Shown here one piece after another: positions 6,619-14,334 of a stretch of 29,746 nucleotides of DNA (its first letter is position 1; the number at the start of each line of letters is the position of its first letter). The notes beneath the pieces are model-generated. The model made no database searches, had not been told where the DNA came from, and saw only the letters and a list, made by a program, of their open reading frames with translations. Location: assembly GCA_964591605.1 (NCBI GenBank), contig CAZQEN010000050.1, forward strand, positions 1 to 29,746, read 5' to 3'. This DNA comes from CAYLLT01 sp964591605 (GTDB lineage Bacteria > Planctomycetota > Phycisphaerae > UBA1845 > PWPN01). Position numbers and translations under genes: made by a program.

Positions 6619-8307
6619 ATGAAACGTCATCTCACTTCGCTTCTCGGGTTGTCTTCGTATCATCGGGGCGAGCGCGGGAGCTTTGTTCCTGGCCTCCTCT
6701 CCGCTCTTCTGGTGCTCGTCTCACGCGTGCCGGCCAGCGCGGCCGATGCGCTCGACATCGGCAGTCAGCGCCAGGTTTTCATCGACGGGCGGTTCCTGGC
6801 CCGGTCCAGAGACGTCAAGCTGCTCGTGCATCAGCCGGTGAAAACCTACGACCGCACGATGGAGGAGTCCGAGCCGTGGGAAGAGGGCATGGGCGTTTAC
6901 AGCAGCGTCCTGTACGCCGAGGACAGGTACCACATGTGGTACCGCACCGGCAAGGTGATGGCCTACGCCACCTCGCGTGATGGAATCAAGTGGGAGAAAC
7001 CCGCTCTGGGCGTGGTCAAATACGAGGGCAACCCCAGGAACAACATCGTCCTGGGCCTGGGCGCCGGCGGCGTGGAGGATGCCGGCGAGGGTGGCATGGT
7101 CTTCTTGGACCCGACCGCCCCGCCGGACGGGCGCTACCGCATGGTCATCAAGCGCGGCGAACCACCGGTGATCAAGGCGGACGAGCCCCCCGATGTGTGC
7201 GTCTTCTCCTCGCCCGACGGCATCCACTGGAAGCTCACGCACGAACACGTGCTCACCTGGACCGACCCCACCGGCCGCCAGCAGCTCGACTCGCAGAACG
7301 TCATCTTCTGGGACGATCAGATCAACAAGTATGTCGCCTACATGCGCAGGAACATGCGCGACAAGGGCCCCCGCTACCGCACGATCGCCCGCAGCGAATC
7401 CCCCACACTGACCGGCTTCGGGCAGGTACAGGAGAACCCCATCGTGCTCGGACCTGATGAATATGATTCGCGGTTCGGAGCGCCGGTGGGCGTGGACTAC
7501 TACGTCAGCGCCGCCATTAAGTACCCCTGGGCGCAGGACGCGTACTACATGTTCCCCACGGCGTATTTCCACTACAACGCGAAGGTGCTCAGCGAATTCC
7601 CGAATCAGGTGCCCGTCAATGCGGGCCCGCTGGACACGCGCTTCGCGGCCAGCCGTGACGGAGTCAAGTGGGAACGCTACGACCGCCGACCGTTCATCCC
7701 GCTGGGCATGCACGGGCAGATCGACAGCAAGTCGTCCCGGGCGTTCTACGGCATCCTTCCATCCGTAGACGGCAACTCGATGTATCTCTACTACATCGCG
7801 ACCGACCAGCTCCACGGCTGGCCCAGCAAGGAGGAGAAACGCCACAAGCCCAACCGTCTGGAGATCGAGAATCCCGAGGAGGCCAAACGGGCCCAAGAGC
7901 GCCGCGAACGCAACATCAGGTTGCTCACCGACGCCGGCTTGAGCCCCGAAAACGACGTCGAGGTCATCAGCCGCGTCGTGCTCCGGCGCGACGGCTTCGT
8001 CTCCGTACGGGCCGACTTCACCGTCGGCGAGTTCACGACCGGGCTGCTGAAGTTCTCAGGCCGAGAGCTGGTTCTCAACGTGGACACCTCGGCAGCCGGA
8101 TGGGTACGCTGCGAGCTGCTCGACGAGAATGACCGGCCGATCGGCGGCTTTGCCCTCGACGACTGCGACGTGATCCATACGGCCAATGCCACCAACCGCC
8201 CCGTGAGCTGGAAGCGCAGCCGCGACGTCTCATCTCTGGCCGGCAAACCCGTCCGCCTGCGTTGTGTGCTGCAAGACGCCGATCTCTACGCGTTTCAGTT
8301 CAAATGA
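6619..8307 (+). CDS. Secreted beta-propeller (GH32/43-like) protein, second paralogue
   Basis: This 562-residue protein is a paralogue of its neighbours. Start ATG 6619 gives a signal peptide with a long basic n-region, a hydrophobic core (LLSALLVLVS) and cleavage near PASA-ADA (~41). The propeller (~45-450) repeats the family signatures: YHMWYRTGKVMAYATSRD, DGIKWEKPALG, RNNIVLG, SSPDGIHWKL and SRDGVKWERYD. The C-terminal module (~465-562) matches that of the other two (RCELLDENDRPIGGF, VRLRCVLQDADLYAFQF). There is no LamG domain. Upstream in-frame codons fall in repeat DNA, so the longer start is rejected. It lies 129 bp after the first propeller gene and 34 bp before the third, probably one transcript. 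Catalytic residues were not identified. Confidence 0.75.
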   Translation: MKRHLTSLLGLSSYHRGERGSFVPGLLSALLVLVSRVPASAADALDIGSQRQVFIDGRFLARSRDVKLLVHQPVKTYDRTMEESEPWEEGMGVYSSVLYAEDRYHMWYRTGKVMAYATSRDGIKWEKPALGVVKYEGNPRNNIVLGLGAGGVEDAGEGGMVFLDPTAPPDGRYRMVIKRGEPPVIKADEPPDVCVFSSPDGIHWKLTHEHVLTWTDPTGRQQLDSQNVIFWDDQINKYVAYMRRNMRDKGPRYRTIARSESPTLTGFGQVQENPIVLGPDEYDSRFGAPVGVDYYVSAAIKYPWAQDAYYMFPTAYFHYNAKVLSEFPNQVPVNAGPLDTRFAASRDGVKWERYDRRPFIPLGMHGQIDSKSSRAFYGILPSVDGNSMYLYYIATDQLHGWPSKEEKRHKPNRLEIENPEEAKRAQERRERNIRLLTDAGLSPENDVEVISRVVLRRDGFVSVRADFTVGEFTTGLLKFSGRELVLNVDTSAAGWVRCELLDENDRPIGGFALDDCDVIHTANATNRPVSWKRSRDVSSLAGKPVRLRCVLQDADLYAFQFK

Positions 8308-8341
8308 GTGGCCCCGAACGGCCGTTTTTCAGGAGCCAGGC

Positions 8342-9979
8342 ATGAAGACGATCAGGCGCACCGGCGTGAGGCCGGGCACGGTTCTCGTCGGTCTGACGGC
8401 ATGCGGTGTTCTCGTTGCCCTGCCGCGTCCCGCCCGATGCTTCGATCATGGCAAGCCGGCCACGGAACCCTACGTCCTCGCCGGTCACCGCATCGTCTTC
8501 ACCACCTGGTACCACGTCCGGCCCGGCCAGTTGGACTGGCTGGACAAAAGCGGCAACAGCATCTTCACATCCGGCGAGAAGTACTCCCCAGTGGACGGGC
8601 GTCTCGTGCTGTATGACGGCCCCCGCGGCGTGCGCCTGATCGTCGAGCCCGCGCAGAGGGTGGGTCCGATCGTCACCCCCGAAAAGCCCTGGGAGGCGAT
8701 GGGCGTCAGCGTCGCGACGCTCCTTCATGACGAGGGCCGCTACCGCCTCTGGGGCTGGTGCCAGGATGCGAAGGGCAAGCGTTACACCTGCTACCTGGAA
8801 TCCGCCGATCTCAAGAGCTGGACGCGCCCGAATCTGGGTCAGGTCGAGTTCGAGGGCAGCCGCGACAACAACCTGCTCTCCGTTCCGGCGAACTCCGTGT
8901 TCAAAGACCCGGCCGGCCCGCCTCAGGATCGCTACAAGGCCGTCTGGCACGGCGACTTCGACCCCCGGAAGTTCGCCGAATACAAGCAGCGCCGCCCGTG
9001 GTCGGCCTCGGCGCTCCTGTACGACCCCGGCCGGGTCCACTCCATCCGGGCGGCCGTCTCACCCGACGGCCTGCGCTGGACCGAGCTGCCCGAATCACTC
9101 ACCGTCGAGATGAGCGACACGATCGTCGTGGGCTACTACGACCCTCAGCTCGCCAGATACGTGCTCTACACGCGGAACTACATGCTCGGCCCCCGCGCCG
9201 ACGCCTGGACCGAGCCCATGAGCCGCCGCAGCCAGTTCGTCGGCCGGCGGGCCATCGGCCGCACCGAGAGCCCCAGCTTCCGCGAGTTCCCCCTCTCCGA
9301 AGTGGTGGTGGAGACCGGCAGCGACATGCCGCCAACCGACAGCTTCTACACCAACTGCCGCACGAGCGTCCCGGGCGCGCCGGACCATCATCTGATGTTC
9401 CCCGCTATCTACCACCTCGACCGCGACACGACCAGCATCGAGCTGCACGCCAGCTACGACGGCAGACTGTGGCATCGCCTGCCGGGTCCGCCGGTCCTGG
9501 AGACCGCCCAGTTCGGGCGTTGGGACGGCGGCTGCATCTTCACGACCCCCAGCCTGATCGAACTCGCAGGCGGTGATTGGGCTTTGCCCTATACCGGCTA
9601 TGATGTACCGCATAAGTATCCGCGGGGCGCGTGGAACTACCGCCCGGGGCTGGCCGTCTGGCCCCGGGGCCGCCTGGCCGCCATCGCCGCCGACGAAGAG
9701 GGCGAGTTCACGACCGTCGCCGTCCTCGCCCCCGCCTCACGGCTCCGCATCAACGCCGTGACCCGGCGCGCCGGGCGGATTCTGATTGAAGCGGCCGATC
9801 TGGCGGGGAAGCCCATCCCCGGCCGGTCGTTTGAAGAGGCCACCCCCATCATCGGCGACCAGTTCTGGACGCCGGTGACGTGGAAAAACCACGATGATCT
9901 GGGCGTTGCCCAGGGGCAGCCCGTCGAGCTGCGGGTCCGGATGAACGGCGCCCGCATCTACGGCCTGCAGTTCGAGTAA
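8342..9979 (+). CDS. Secreted beta-propeller (GH32/43-like) protein, third paralogue
   Basis: This is a 545-residue exported protein. ATG 8342 is preceded by AGGAG (8331-8335, 6-nt spacing) and starts a signal peptide (MKTIRRTG, core VLVGLTACGVLVAL, cleavage ~33). The propeller carries the family pattern in a more diverged form: YRLWGWCQDAKGKRYTCY, LKSWTRPNLG, SRDNNLLS, VSPDGLRWTELP and SYDGRLWHRLPG. The C-terminal module (~450-545) is shared with the other two (RILIEAADLAGKPIPG, VELRVRMNGARIYGLQF). The N-terminal ~100 residues have an additional strand-rich part (VFTTWYHVRPGQLDW). It is the most diverged of the three, suggesting old duplication and different ligands. Function as glycan-active enzyme or binder is inferred from fold resemblance only. 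Confidence 0.72.
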   Translation: MKTIRRTGVRPGTVLVGLTACGVLVALPRPARCFDHGKPATEPYVLAGHRIVFTTWYHVRPGQLDWLDKSGNSIFTSGEKYSPVDGRLVLYDGPRGVRLIVEPAQRVGPIVTPEKPWEAMGVSVATLLHDEGRYRLWGWCQDAKGKRYTCYLESADLKSWTRPNLGQVEFEGSRDNNLLSVPANSVFKDPAGPPQDRYKAVWHGDFDPRKFAEYKQRRPWSASALLYDPGRVHSIRAAVSPDGLRWTELPESLTVEMSDTIVVGYYDPQLARYVLYTRNYMLGPRADAWTEPMSRRSQFVGRRAIGRTESPSFREFPLSEVVVETGSDMPPTDSFYTNCRTSVPGAPDHHLMFPAIYHLDRDTTSIELHASYDGRLWHRLPGPPVLETAQFGRWDGGCIFTTPSLIELAGGDWALPYTGYDVPHKYPRGAWNYRPGLAVWPRGRLAAIAADEEGEFTTVAVLAPASRLRINAVTRRAGRILIEAADLAGKPIPGRSFEEATPIIGDQFWTPVTWKNHDDLGVAQGQPVELRVRMNGARIYGLQFE

Positions 9980-10089
9980 GGAGAGCATCCTGAAGCCGCG
10001 TATCGGCCGTGTCCCCTGCGGCGGAGGGAGACACCGGTGCCCCACCCGCTTTATGATGCGTTCGCCGTCTCCATGAGGATCATACCCAC

Positions 10090-11616
10090 ATGATCAGCGA
10101 TTCCTTTCTGCGTGCCGGACTGCGGCGCAACACCGCGCTCCTCTGCGGCATCCTCTGGCTCGCCGGCTCGACGGCCGTCGCCATCGCGCAATGGTCGCCC
10201 GTCGCTGACGGCATCGATTACCGCGAATACACCCTCGATGGACCCGTCCGCGTCTTCGTGGCCCGCGCCGATCGCCAGGTCAAAACGTGGATCATCGATA
10301 CCATGACCAGCCTCGGCGAGGTCAAAGGCGGCCACGAGACCGTCCCCGACATGGTGCGCCGATACGACGATTCCATCACGTTTGACGGCCACGCCTACGA
10401 CATCAAAGTCGCCATCAACGGAGACTACTACAACGGCAGGACCGGCGTCGCCCTCAGCGGACAGATCATCTCCGGCTGGTTCGCCAAGCGATTCGGCGAT
10501 TACAGCGGCAGCGGCTTCGTCTGGACCACGGACCGCCGCTGCTTCCTGGGCGGAGATGTGCGTTCAACGCCGCAGTATCAGCACCTGCGGTTCGCCGACG
10601 GTGCGGAGATGAAGATCAACTTCCTCAACGAGCCGCGCGGCCAGGACGGCCTCGCCCTCTACACCCCCCAGTACGCCGCCGACACCGGCACCTCCCCCGA
10701 TGGAGTGGAGGTCTGCGTTCGCGTCGACGCGCCGGTGGGCATCATGCCTCCCGCCCCCGGCAGTCCCGGTCGGATCGTTCAGATCCGCCGCGACGCCGGG
10801 TCCACCCCGCTGTTTTTTGACACCATTGTGCTCTCGGCCAGCGGTACGGCCGCAACCGAGCTGCTCCAGCACGCCCGCGTCGGCGACGCCCTTCACGTCA
10901 GGCTCGAGCTGATGGATTTCGGCATCGAGGGCATCGGCCTGCCCCCCGGCGACTGGCGCAACGCCTGGGCGAGCATCGGCGGGCCCAAGTGCATCGTCGT
11001 CAACGGCAAAGTGCCTCGAAACTGGGAAGCCAAGGCCGCCCGGTACGCCGCGGAGGGCAAGCGGCACGGTTCGGTGGTCAAGGACCCCCGCACCGCCATC
11101 GCGTTCAACGACCGCTATGTCTATTTCCTGGTTATCGACGGCCGGTGGAGACAGAGCATCGGCATGACCTTCACCGAGGCGGGCAACTTCTGCCGGGACG
11201 AGCTCCAGGCAACCGACGCCGTGCTCCAGGATGGAGGCGGCTCCTCCACGCTCTGGCTCGACGGCCGGGTGAAAAACCACGTATCCGGGAAACCCGGCCA
11301 GGATGAGCCCGGCGTGCTTCGGCCCGTCGCCAACGGCTGCTTCATCGCGCAGGTCCTCCCTCCGCGTCGGTCGCGGCGCCTGCAGACCGGCCAGACCCTT
11401 ACCCTTCCTGCCGATGAGCCTCTTCGACTGGGTCCGGGAGGCAAAAACGCGGGCAACGCCCGCGCCGCCGCCGGCCGGTCGGCCCGGATCATCGACCATC
11501 CTCTCAACGGAATTGCCGCCCGTGGAAGCTTCTGGTGGTACTGCAGCACCGACGTTGGAGCCGGCTGGCTCCCGCTCGAACAACTGGAGGGCCCCGCCAC
11601 CCGGGCCGCACGGTAG
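10090..11616 (+). CDS. Secreted phosphodiester glycosidase (NAGPA domain) with SH3-like C-terminus
   Basis: This 508-residue protein has a signal peptide (1-33, AVAIA-Q). Residues ~50-410 form a NAGPA/DUF2233 domain: early strands VRVFVARAD and KTWIIDT, AINGDYYNGRTGVALSG, then the hallmark DAVLQDGGGSSTLWLDG (Asp381 onward). The family is named for the human enzyme that removes N-acetylglucosamine from a GlcNAc-phospho-mannose diester; bacterial members act on sugar phosphodiesters in cell-envelope polymers. The last ~80 residues (GQTLTLPADEPLRLG, FWWYCSTDVGAGWLPLEQL) look like a bacterial SH3 domain, which often binds wall material. The gene follows the third propeller by 110 bp and precedes the MetE-like gene by 6 bp. 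AGGA at 10076-10079 is a rather distant ribosome site. Family assignment is firm; natural substrate unknown. Confidence 0.85.
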   Translation: MISDSFLRAGLRRNTALLCGILWLAGSTAVAIAQWSPVADGIDYREYTLDGPVRVFVARADRQVKTWIIDTMTSLGEVKGGHETVPDMVRRYDDSITFDGHAYDIKVAINGDYYNGRTGVALSGQIISGWFAKRFGDYSGSGFVWTTDRRCFLGGDVRSTPQYQHLRFADGAEMKINFLNEPRGQDGLALYTPQYAADTGTSPDGVEVCVRVDAPVGIMPPAPGSPGRIVQIRRDAGSTPLFFDTIVLSASGTAATELLQHARVGDALHVRLELMDFGIEGIGLPPGDWRNAWASIGGPKCIVVNGKVPRNWEAKAARYAAEGKRHGSVVKDPRTAIAFNDRYVYFLVIDGRWRQSIGMTFTEAGNFCRDELQATDAVLQDGGGSSTLWLDGRVKNHVSGKPGQDEPGVLRPVANGCFIAQVLPPRRSRRLQTGQTLTLPADEPLRLGPGGKNAGNARAAAGRSARIIDHPLNGIAARGSFWWYCSTDVGAGWLPLEQLEGPATRAAR

Positions 11617-11622
11617 GACCTT

Positions 11623-12729
11623 ATGAAAACACAGCGAACCTCACTGTTGCCTGCCTTCTACACCCACCCCATCGGCTCCCTGCCCAGACCGCAGATGGTC
11701 GTCGATCTCCTCGGCCGGCGCGACCAGATGGCCCCCGAGCTCTTCCGCAAGATCATGGACGAGCTGGTCGTATTCGCCATCCGCCTGCAGGAGCAGGCCG
11801 GCCTGGACGTCGTCAGCGACGGCGAATGGCGGCGCGTTCAGTACATCCGCGAGTTCCTCCACCGCATCGGCGGATTCGAACGCGTCCGCAAGTACCAGCA
11901 CCAGGGTGAGACCAAGCTCACCGACGTTGTCGTCTCGCGCATGAAGGCCACCGAGCCGGTCTTCGTCGAGGACGCCCGCTTCCTCGCCGATCACACCAGC
12001 CGCATCACCAAGTTCGCCCTGCCCAGCCCGTTCCTCATCGCTCTGCGCTACTGGCACGAGGACTACAGCCGCGGCGCCTATCCCGCCATGCAGGACTTCA
12101 TGGACCATCTTGTCGACATCCTGCGCCGCGAGACCCAGGCCCTCGTGGATGTCGGAATCGACATCGTGCAGATCGACGACCCGGCCCTGACCTATTACTG
12201 CGACCGCCAGCTCATGGCCGGCAGCAGCTCCCACGACGAGCGGCTTCAACGCCACTGGAACCCCGAGCGAGAGATCCCCCTGGCCGTGCAGGCCATCAAC
12301 CGCATCGCCGAGGGGCTGCGGGCCGAGGTCCATCTGCACTGCTGTCACAGCGTCTACAAGCGCCGAAGCGACGTCTCCGGAGACTACAAGCCCCTCCTGC
12401 CGCTTCTGGGGAGGCTCCAGGTCGACCGCGTCAATCTCGAGTTCGCCTACCAGGGAACGGGCGATGTGAGCGACCTGCGCCTGCTTCCGTCGCACCTCAA
12501 CGTCGGGATGGGCGTGGTCGATGTCCGCAGCGAGACCATTCCGACCGTCGCACAGATCGAAAAACTGGCCATGGCGGGCGCGGCGGTCATCGATCCCCGG
12601 CGCATCGCCCTCAACCCCGACTGCGGTTTCGCCCCCGAGGCGGTCGAACCGCCCACCATCGATGAGGCGTACCGCAAGCTCTGCCAGCTCACCGCCGCCG
12701 CCGTTCGGGTGAGAGAAAAGGCCGCCTGA
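11623..12729 (+). CDS. Cobalamin-independent methionine synthase (MetE) C-terminal-type protein
   Basis: This 368-residue cytoplasmic TIM barrel corresponds to the catalytic half of MetE and has no N-terminal MetE domain. The zinc ligands that bind the thiol substrate are all present: His239 and Cys241 (VHLHCCHS), Glu273 (VNLEFAY) and Cys334 (LNPDCGF). Asp in VQIDDPAL matches the substrate-binding strand. Such core-MetE proteins transfer a methyl group to a thiol such as homocysteine, but the donor may not be a folate. It starts 6 nt after the phosphodiester glycosidase stop with AGGA 4 nt before ATG, so the two are co-transcribed. Its link to the secreted glycan genes is not obvious; it may simply be the last gene of the operon. 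Confidence 0.8.
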   Translation: MKTQRTSLLPAFYTHPIGSLPRPQMVVDLLGRRDQMAPELFRKIMDELVVFAIRLQEQAGLDVVSDGEWRRVQYIREFLHRIGGFERVRKYQHQGETKLTDVVVSRMKATEPVFVEDARFLADHTSRITKFALPSPFLIALRYWHEDYSRGAYPAMQDFMDHLVDILRRETQALVDVGIDIVQIDDPALTYYCDRQLMAGSSSHDERLQRHWNPEREIPLAVQAINRIAEGLRAEVHLHCCHSVYKRRSDVSGDYKPLLPLLGRLQVDRVNLEFAYQGTGDVSDLRLLPSHLNVGMGVVDVRSETIPTVAQIEKLAMAGAAVIDPRRIALNPDCGFAPEAVEPPTIDEAYRKLCQLTAAAVRVREKAA

Positions 12730-12761
12730 CGCAGCCCGGACGCCCCCCGGCGCCGCGCCGA

Positions 12762-13118
12762 TCAGCCTTTGGAAGCCGGTTTGACGACCTGATCGATGGA
12801 GTGGTAGATCTCAAGCAGGGTGTGGAGGTTGGTCACGCGCATGCTGCCCAGCACGTTGGGCTCGACCCCGATCAGCACGAGCCGACGGCCATCCAGCTTG
12901 AAGCTCTTGGTCATCTGCACCAGCGCACCCAGCGCCACGCTCGGGGCGAACCGCACCTGCGTCATGTCGAGCACCACGGGCACGCCGGGCGTCTGCGCCG
13001 CCGCGGAGAGTACGTCGTCCATCAGCGAATCTGTGGTCGGCGCATCCAGCGCCCGTTTCTTGACCACGATGATCAATGCCTGCGGGTGAGGACGAATCTC
13101 GGTAACGGAATCAGGCAT
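12762..13118 (-). CDS. STAS-domain (anti-sigma-factor antagonist-like) protein
   Basis: This 118-residue single-domain protein has the STAS pattern: strand ALIIVVKKRALDAPT, helix SLMDDVLSAAAQ, strand PVVLDMTQVRFAPSVALGAL, helix, then RRLVLIGVEPNVLGSMRVTNL. I chose ATG 13118 because GAGGTGG lies just before it; the longer frame would need a TTG with no ribosome site. In SpoIIAA-type antagonists the switch Ser follows Asp-Ser; here the alignment reads Pro-Ser60-Val61, so the usual phosphorylated Ser appears to be Val. It may therefore not be controlled by a SpoIIAB/RsbW-type kinase. It converges with the MetE-like gene, with 32 bp between the two stops. No kinase or sigma factor gene is nearby. 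Confidence 0.78.
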   Translation of the reverse strand: MPDSVTEIRPHPQALIIVVKKRALDAPTTDSLMDDVLSAAAQTPGVPVVLDMTQVRFAPSVALGALVQMTKSFKLDGRRLVLIGVEPNVLGSMRVTNLHTLLEIYHSIDQVVKPASKG

Positions 13119-13311
13119 GACCACCTCGCGGCAATCGAGTTCACCCCGGTTCAACAAACATCAAGGCCCCACCCGGCAAATGCAGACACTCCCGACCCAT
13201 CTGCAAGCTCTCCGGCCATCCGAACGCCCTCTGCCCGTCTGGGCGCATTATCCGGCGGCCTCACCCCGCACTCAAGCCCGCATCCGCCGAGCCCCCGGAA
13301 AGCGAATCCGA

Positions 13312-13332
13312 ATCTCAAATCTCAGATCTCAA
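13312..13332. repeat. Degenerate 7-bp tandem repeat
   Basis: Three heptamers in a row read ATCTCAA, ATCTCAG and ATCTCAA. They lie in the 290-bp gap between the hydrolase and STAS genes, which otherwise shows only GC-rich unassigned DNA. Other 7-bp arrays occur at 26703 and 26874. Confidence 0.7.
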
Positions 13333-13408
13333 ATGGAGCATCTCCGCGCGCTCTGCGCCTCCGCGCGAGCTTCTCTCCCGGGCTCGCCGGCAACCCTCAA
13401 GCCGCACC

Positions 13409-14263
13409 TCACTCTGCCTTCTTCGTCGACGCCCCCACCTGTTTGAGCAGCTTCTTCCACCGCTCCCACCCCTCCTGCCTCGCCTTCCGGTTGGCCGCAT
13501 CCGCCCCGGGTTCCTCCCCGCTTCTCATGAAACCGTGACCCGCGTCTTCGTAAACGACCGGCTCATACCGCTTCTTGAGCTTTTTCATCGCCTCTTTCGT
13601 CGTGGGAACCTGGCCGGTGATCCGGAAGTCCTTGCTCCCGTAGAAGCCGTACACCGGCGCCCGGACCTTTGCGAGCACCTCCGGCTCTGGTGCGGAACCG
13701 TAAAAGACGAACGCCGCCGCGATGTCGGGATTGTGTCCGGCGTAGCGGAAGGTCTGTGCTCCGCCCCAGCAAAAGCCCCCCACCGCAACTTTCCCGTTCG
13801 TCGCGTCGAGTTTCCGCAGGTGCGCCGCGCACGCGTCCAAATCCTGCAACACCTGCTCCGGGGGCAGCTTGTAGATGCCCTTCGTCGCCGCATCGACCGA
13901 TTCGTAACTCTCCGTCCCGCCCTTGTCCGGCCCGGTCTGGCTCAGCAGGTCCGGTGCCAGTGCGACATACCCCGCCTCCGCGAGCTGGTCGGCCACGCTC
14001 CGCACCCAGTCGGTCAGCCCCTTGTTCTCGTGGATCACCACCACCCCGGGCACTTTCTCCTTGACTTCGGGGAACACCAGGAACGCCCGGACCGTCCGCC
14101 CGCCTTCGGTCTTAATGTCCACCCATTCATGATGCCGCGGCGACGAATCGAGCCGCTTCTTCACCGGGTTGACCTCCTCCGCATGGGCCGCGCCGGTGAC
14201 GCCCACAGCCATCACCAGCCACATTCCGAGCGGGCACAGCGCATTCGCAGGCCAGAATCTCAT
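13409..14263 (-). CDS. Secreted dienelactone hydrolase family protein
   Basis: This 284-residue alpha/beta hydrolase has a signal peptide (1-28, AAHA-EE). The dienelactone hydrolase triad is complete: nucleophile Cys165 in GGFCWGG, Asp212 in GSKDFRI and His243 in DAGHGF. VVVIHENKGL is the oxyanion-hole strand. Length is near the usual family size plus signal peptide. ATG 14263 is chosen because AGAGGA precedes it by 8 nt and the signal peptide starts there. Known members open lactone rings or cleave small esters; an exported member may act on esters of plant or algal material. It lies 71 bp downstream of the S46 peptidase gene on the same strand. Substrate not determinable. Confidence 0.85.
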   Translation of the reverse strand: MRFWPANALCPLGMWLVMAVGVTGAAHAEEVNPVKKRLDSSPRHHEWVDIKTEGGRTVRAFLVFPEVKEKVPGVVVIHENKGLTDWVRSVADQLAEAGYVALAPDLLSQTGPDKGGTESYESVDAATKGIYKLPPEQVLQDLDACAAHLRKLDATNGKVAVGGFCWGGAQTFRYAGHNPDIAAAFVFYGSAPEPEVLAKVRAPVYGFYGSKDFRITGQVPTTKEAMKKLKKRYEPVVYEDAGHGFMRSGEEPGADAANRKARQEGWERWKKLLKQVGASTKKAE

Positions 14264-14334
14264 CGCCTGGTTCCTCTGTATGAGTTGATCAAACGGGCCC
14301 AGTGCACCGATTGTGCCGAATCGGCCGCCCCCCG

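Noticed and set aside
10052..10057. TATGAT as a -10 element in front of the phosphodiester glycosidase
   Set aside because: No matching -35 at proper distance; the gene is more likely read from the upstream operon.
12801..13538. 245-codon + strand frame across the STAS gene and following gap
   Set aside because: It overlaps a clear STAS domain on the other strand and has no ribosome site or motif of its own.
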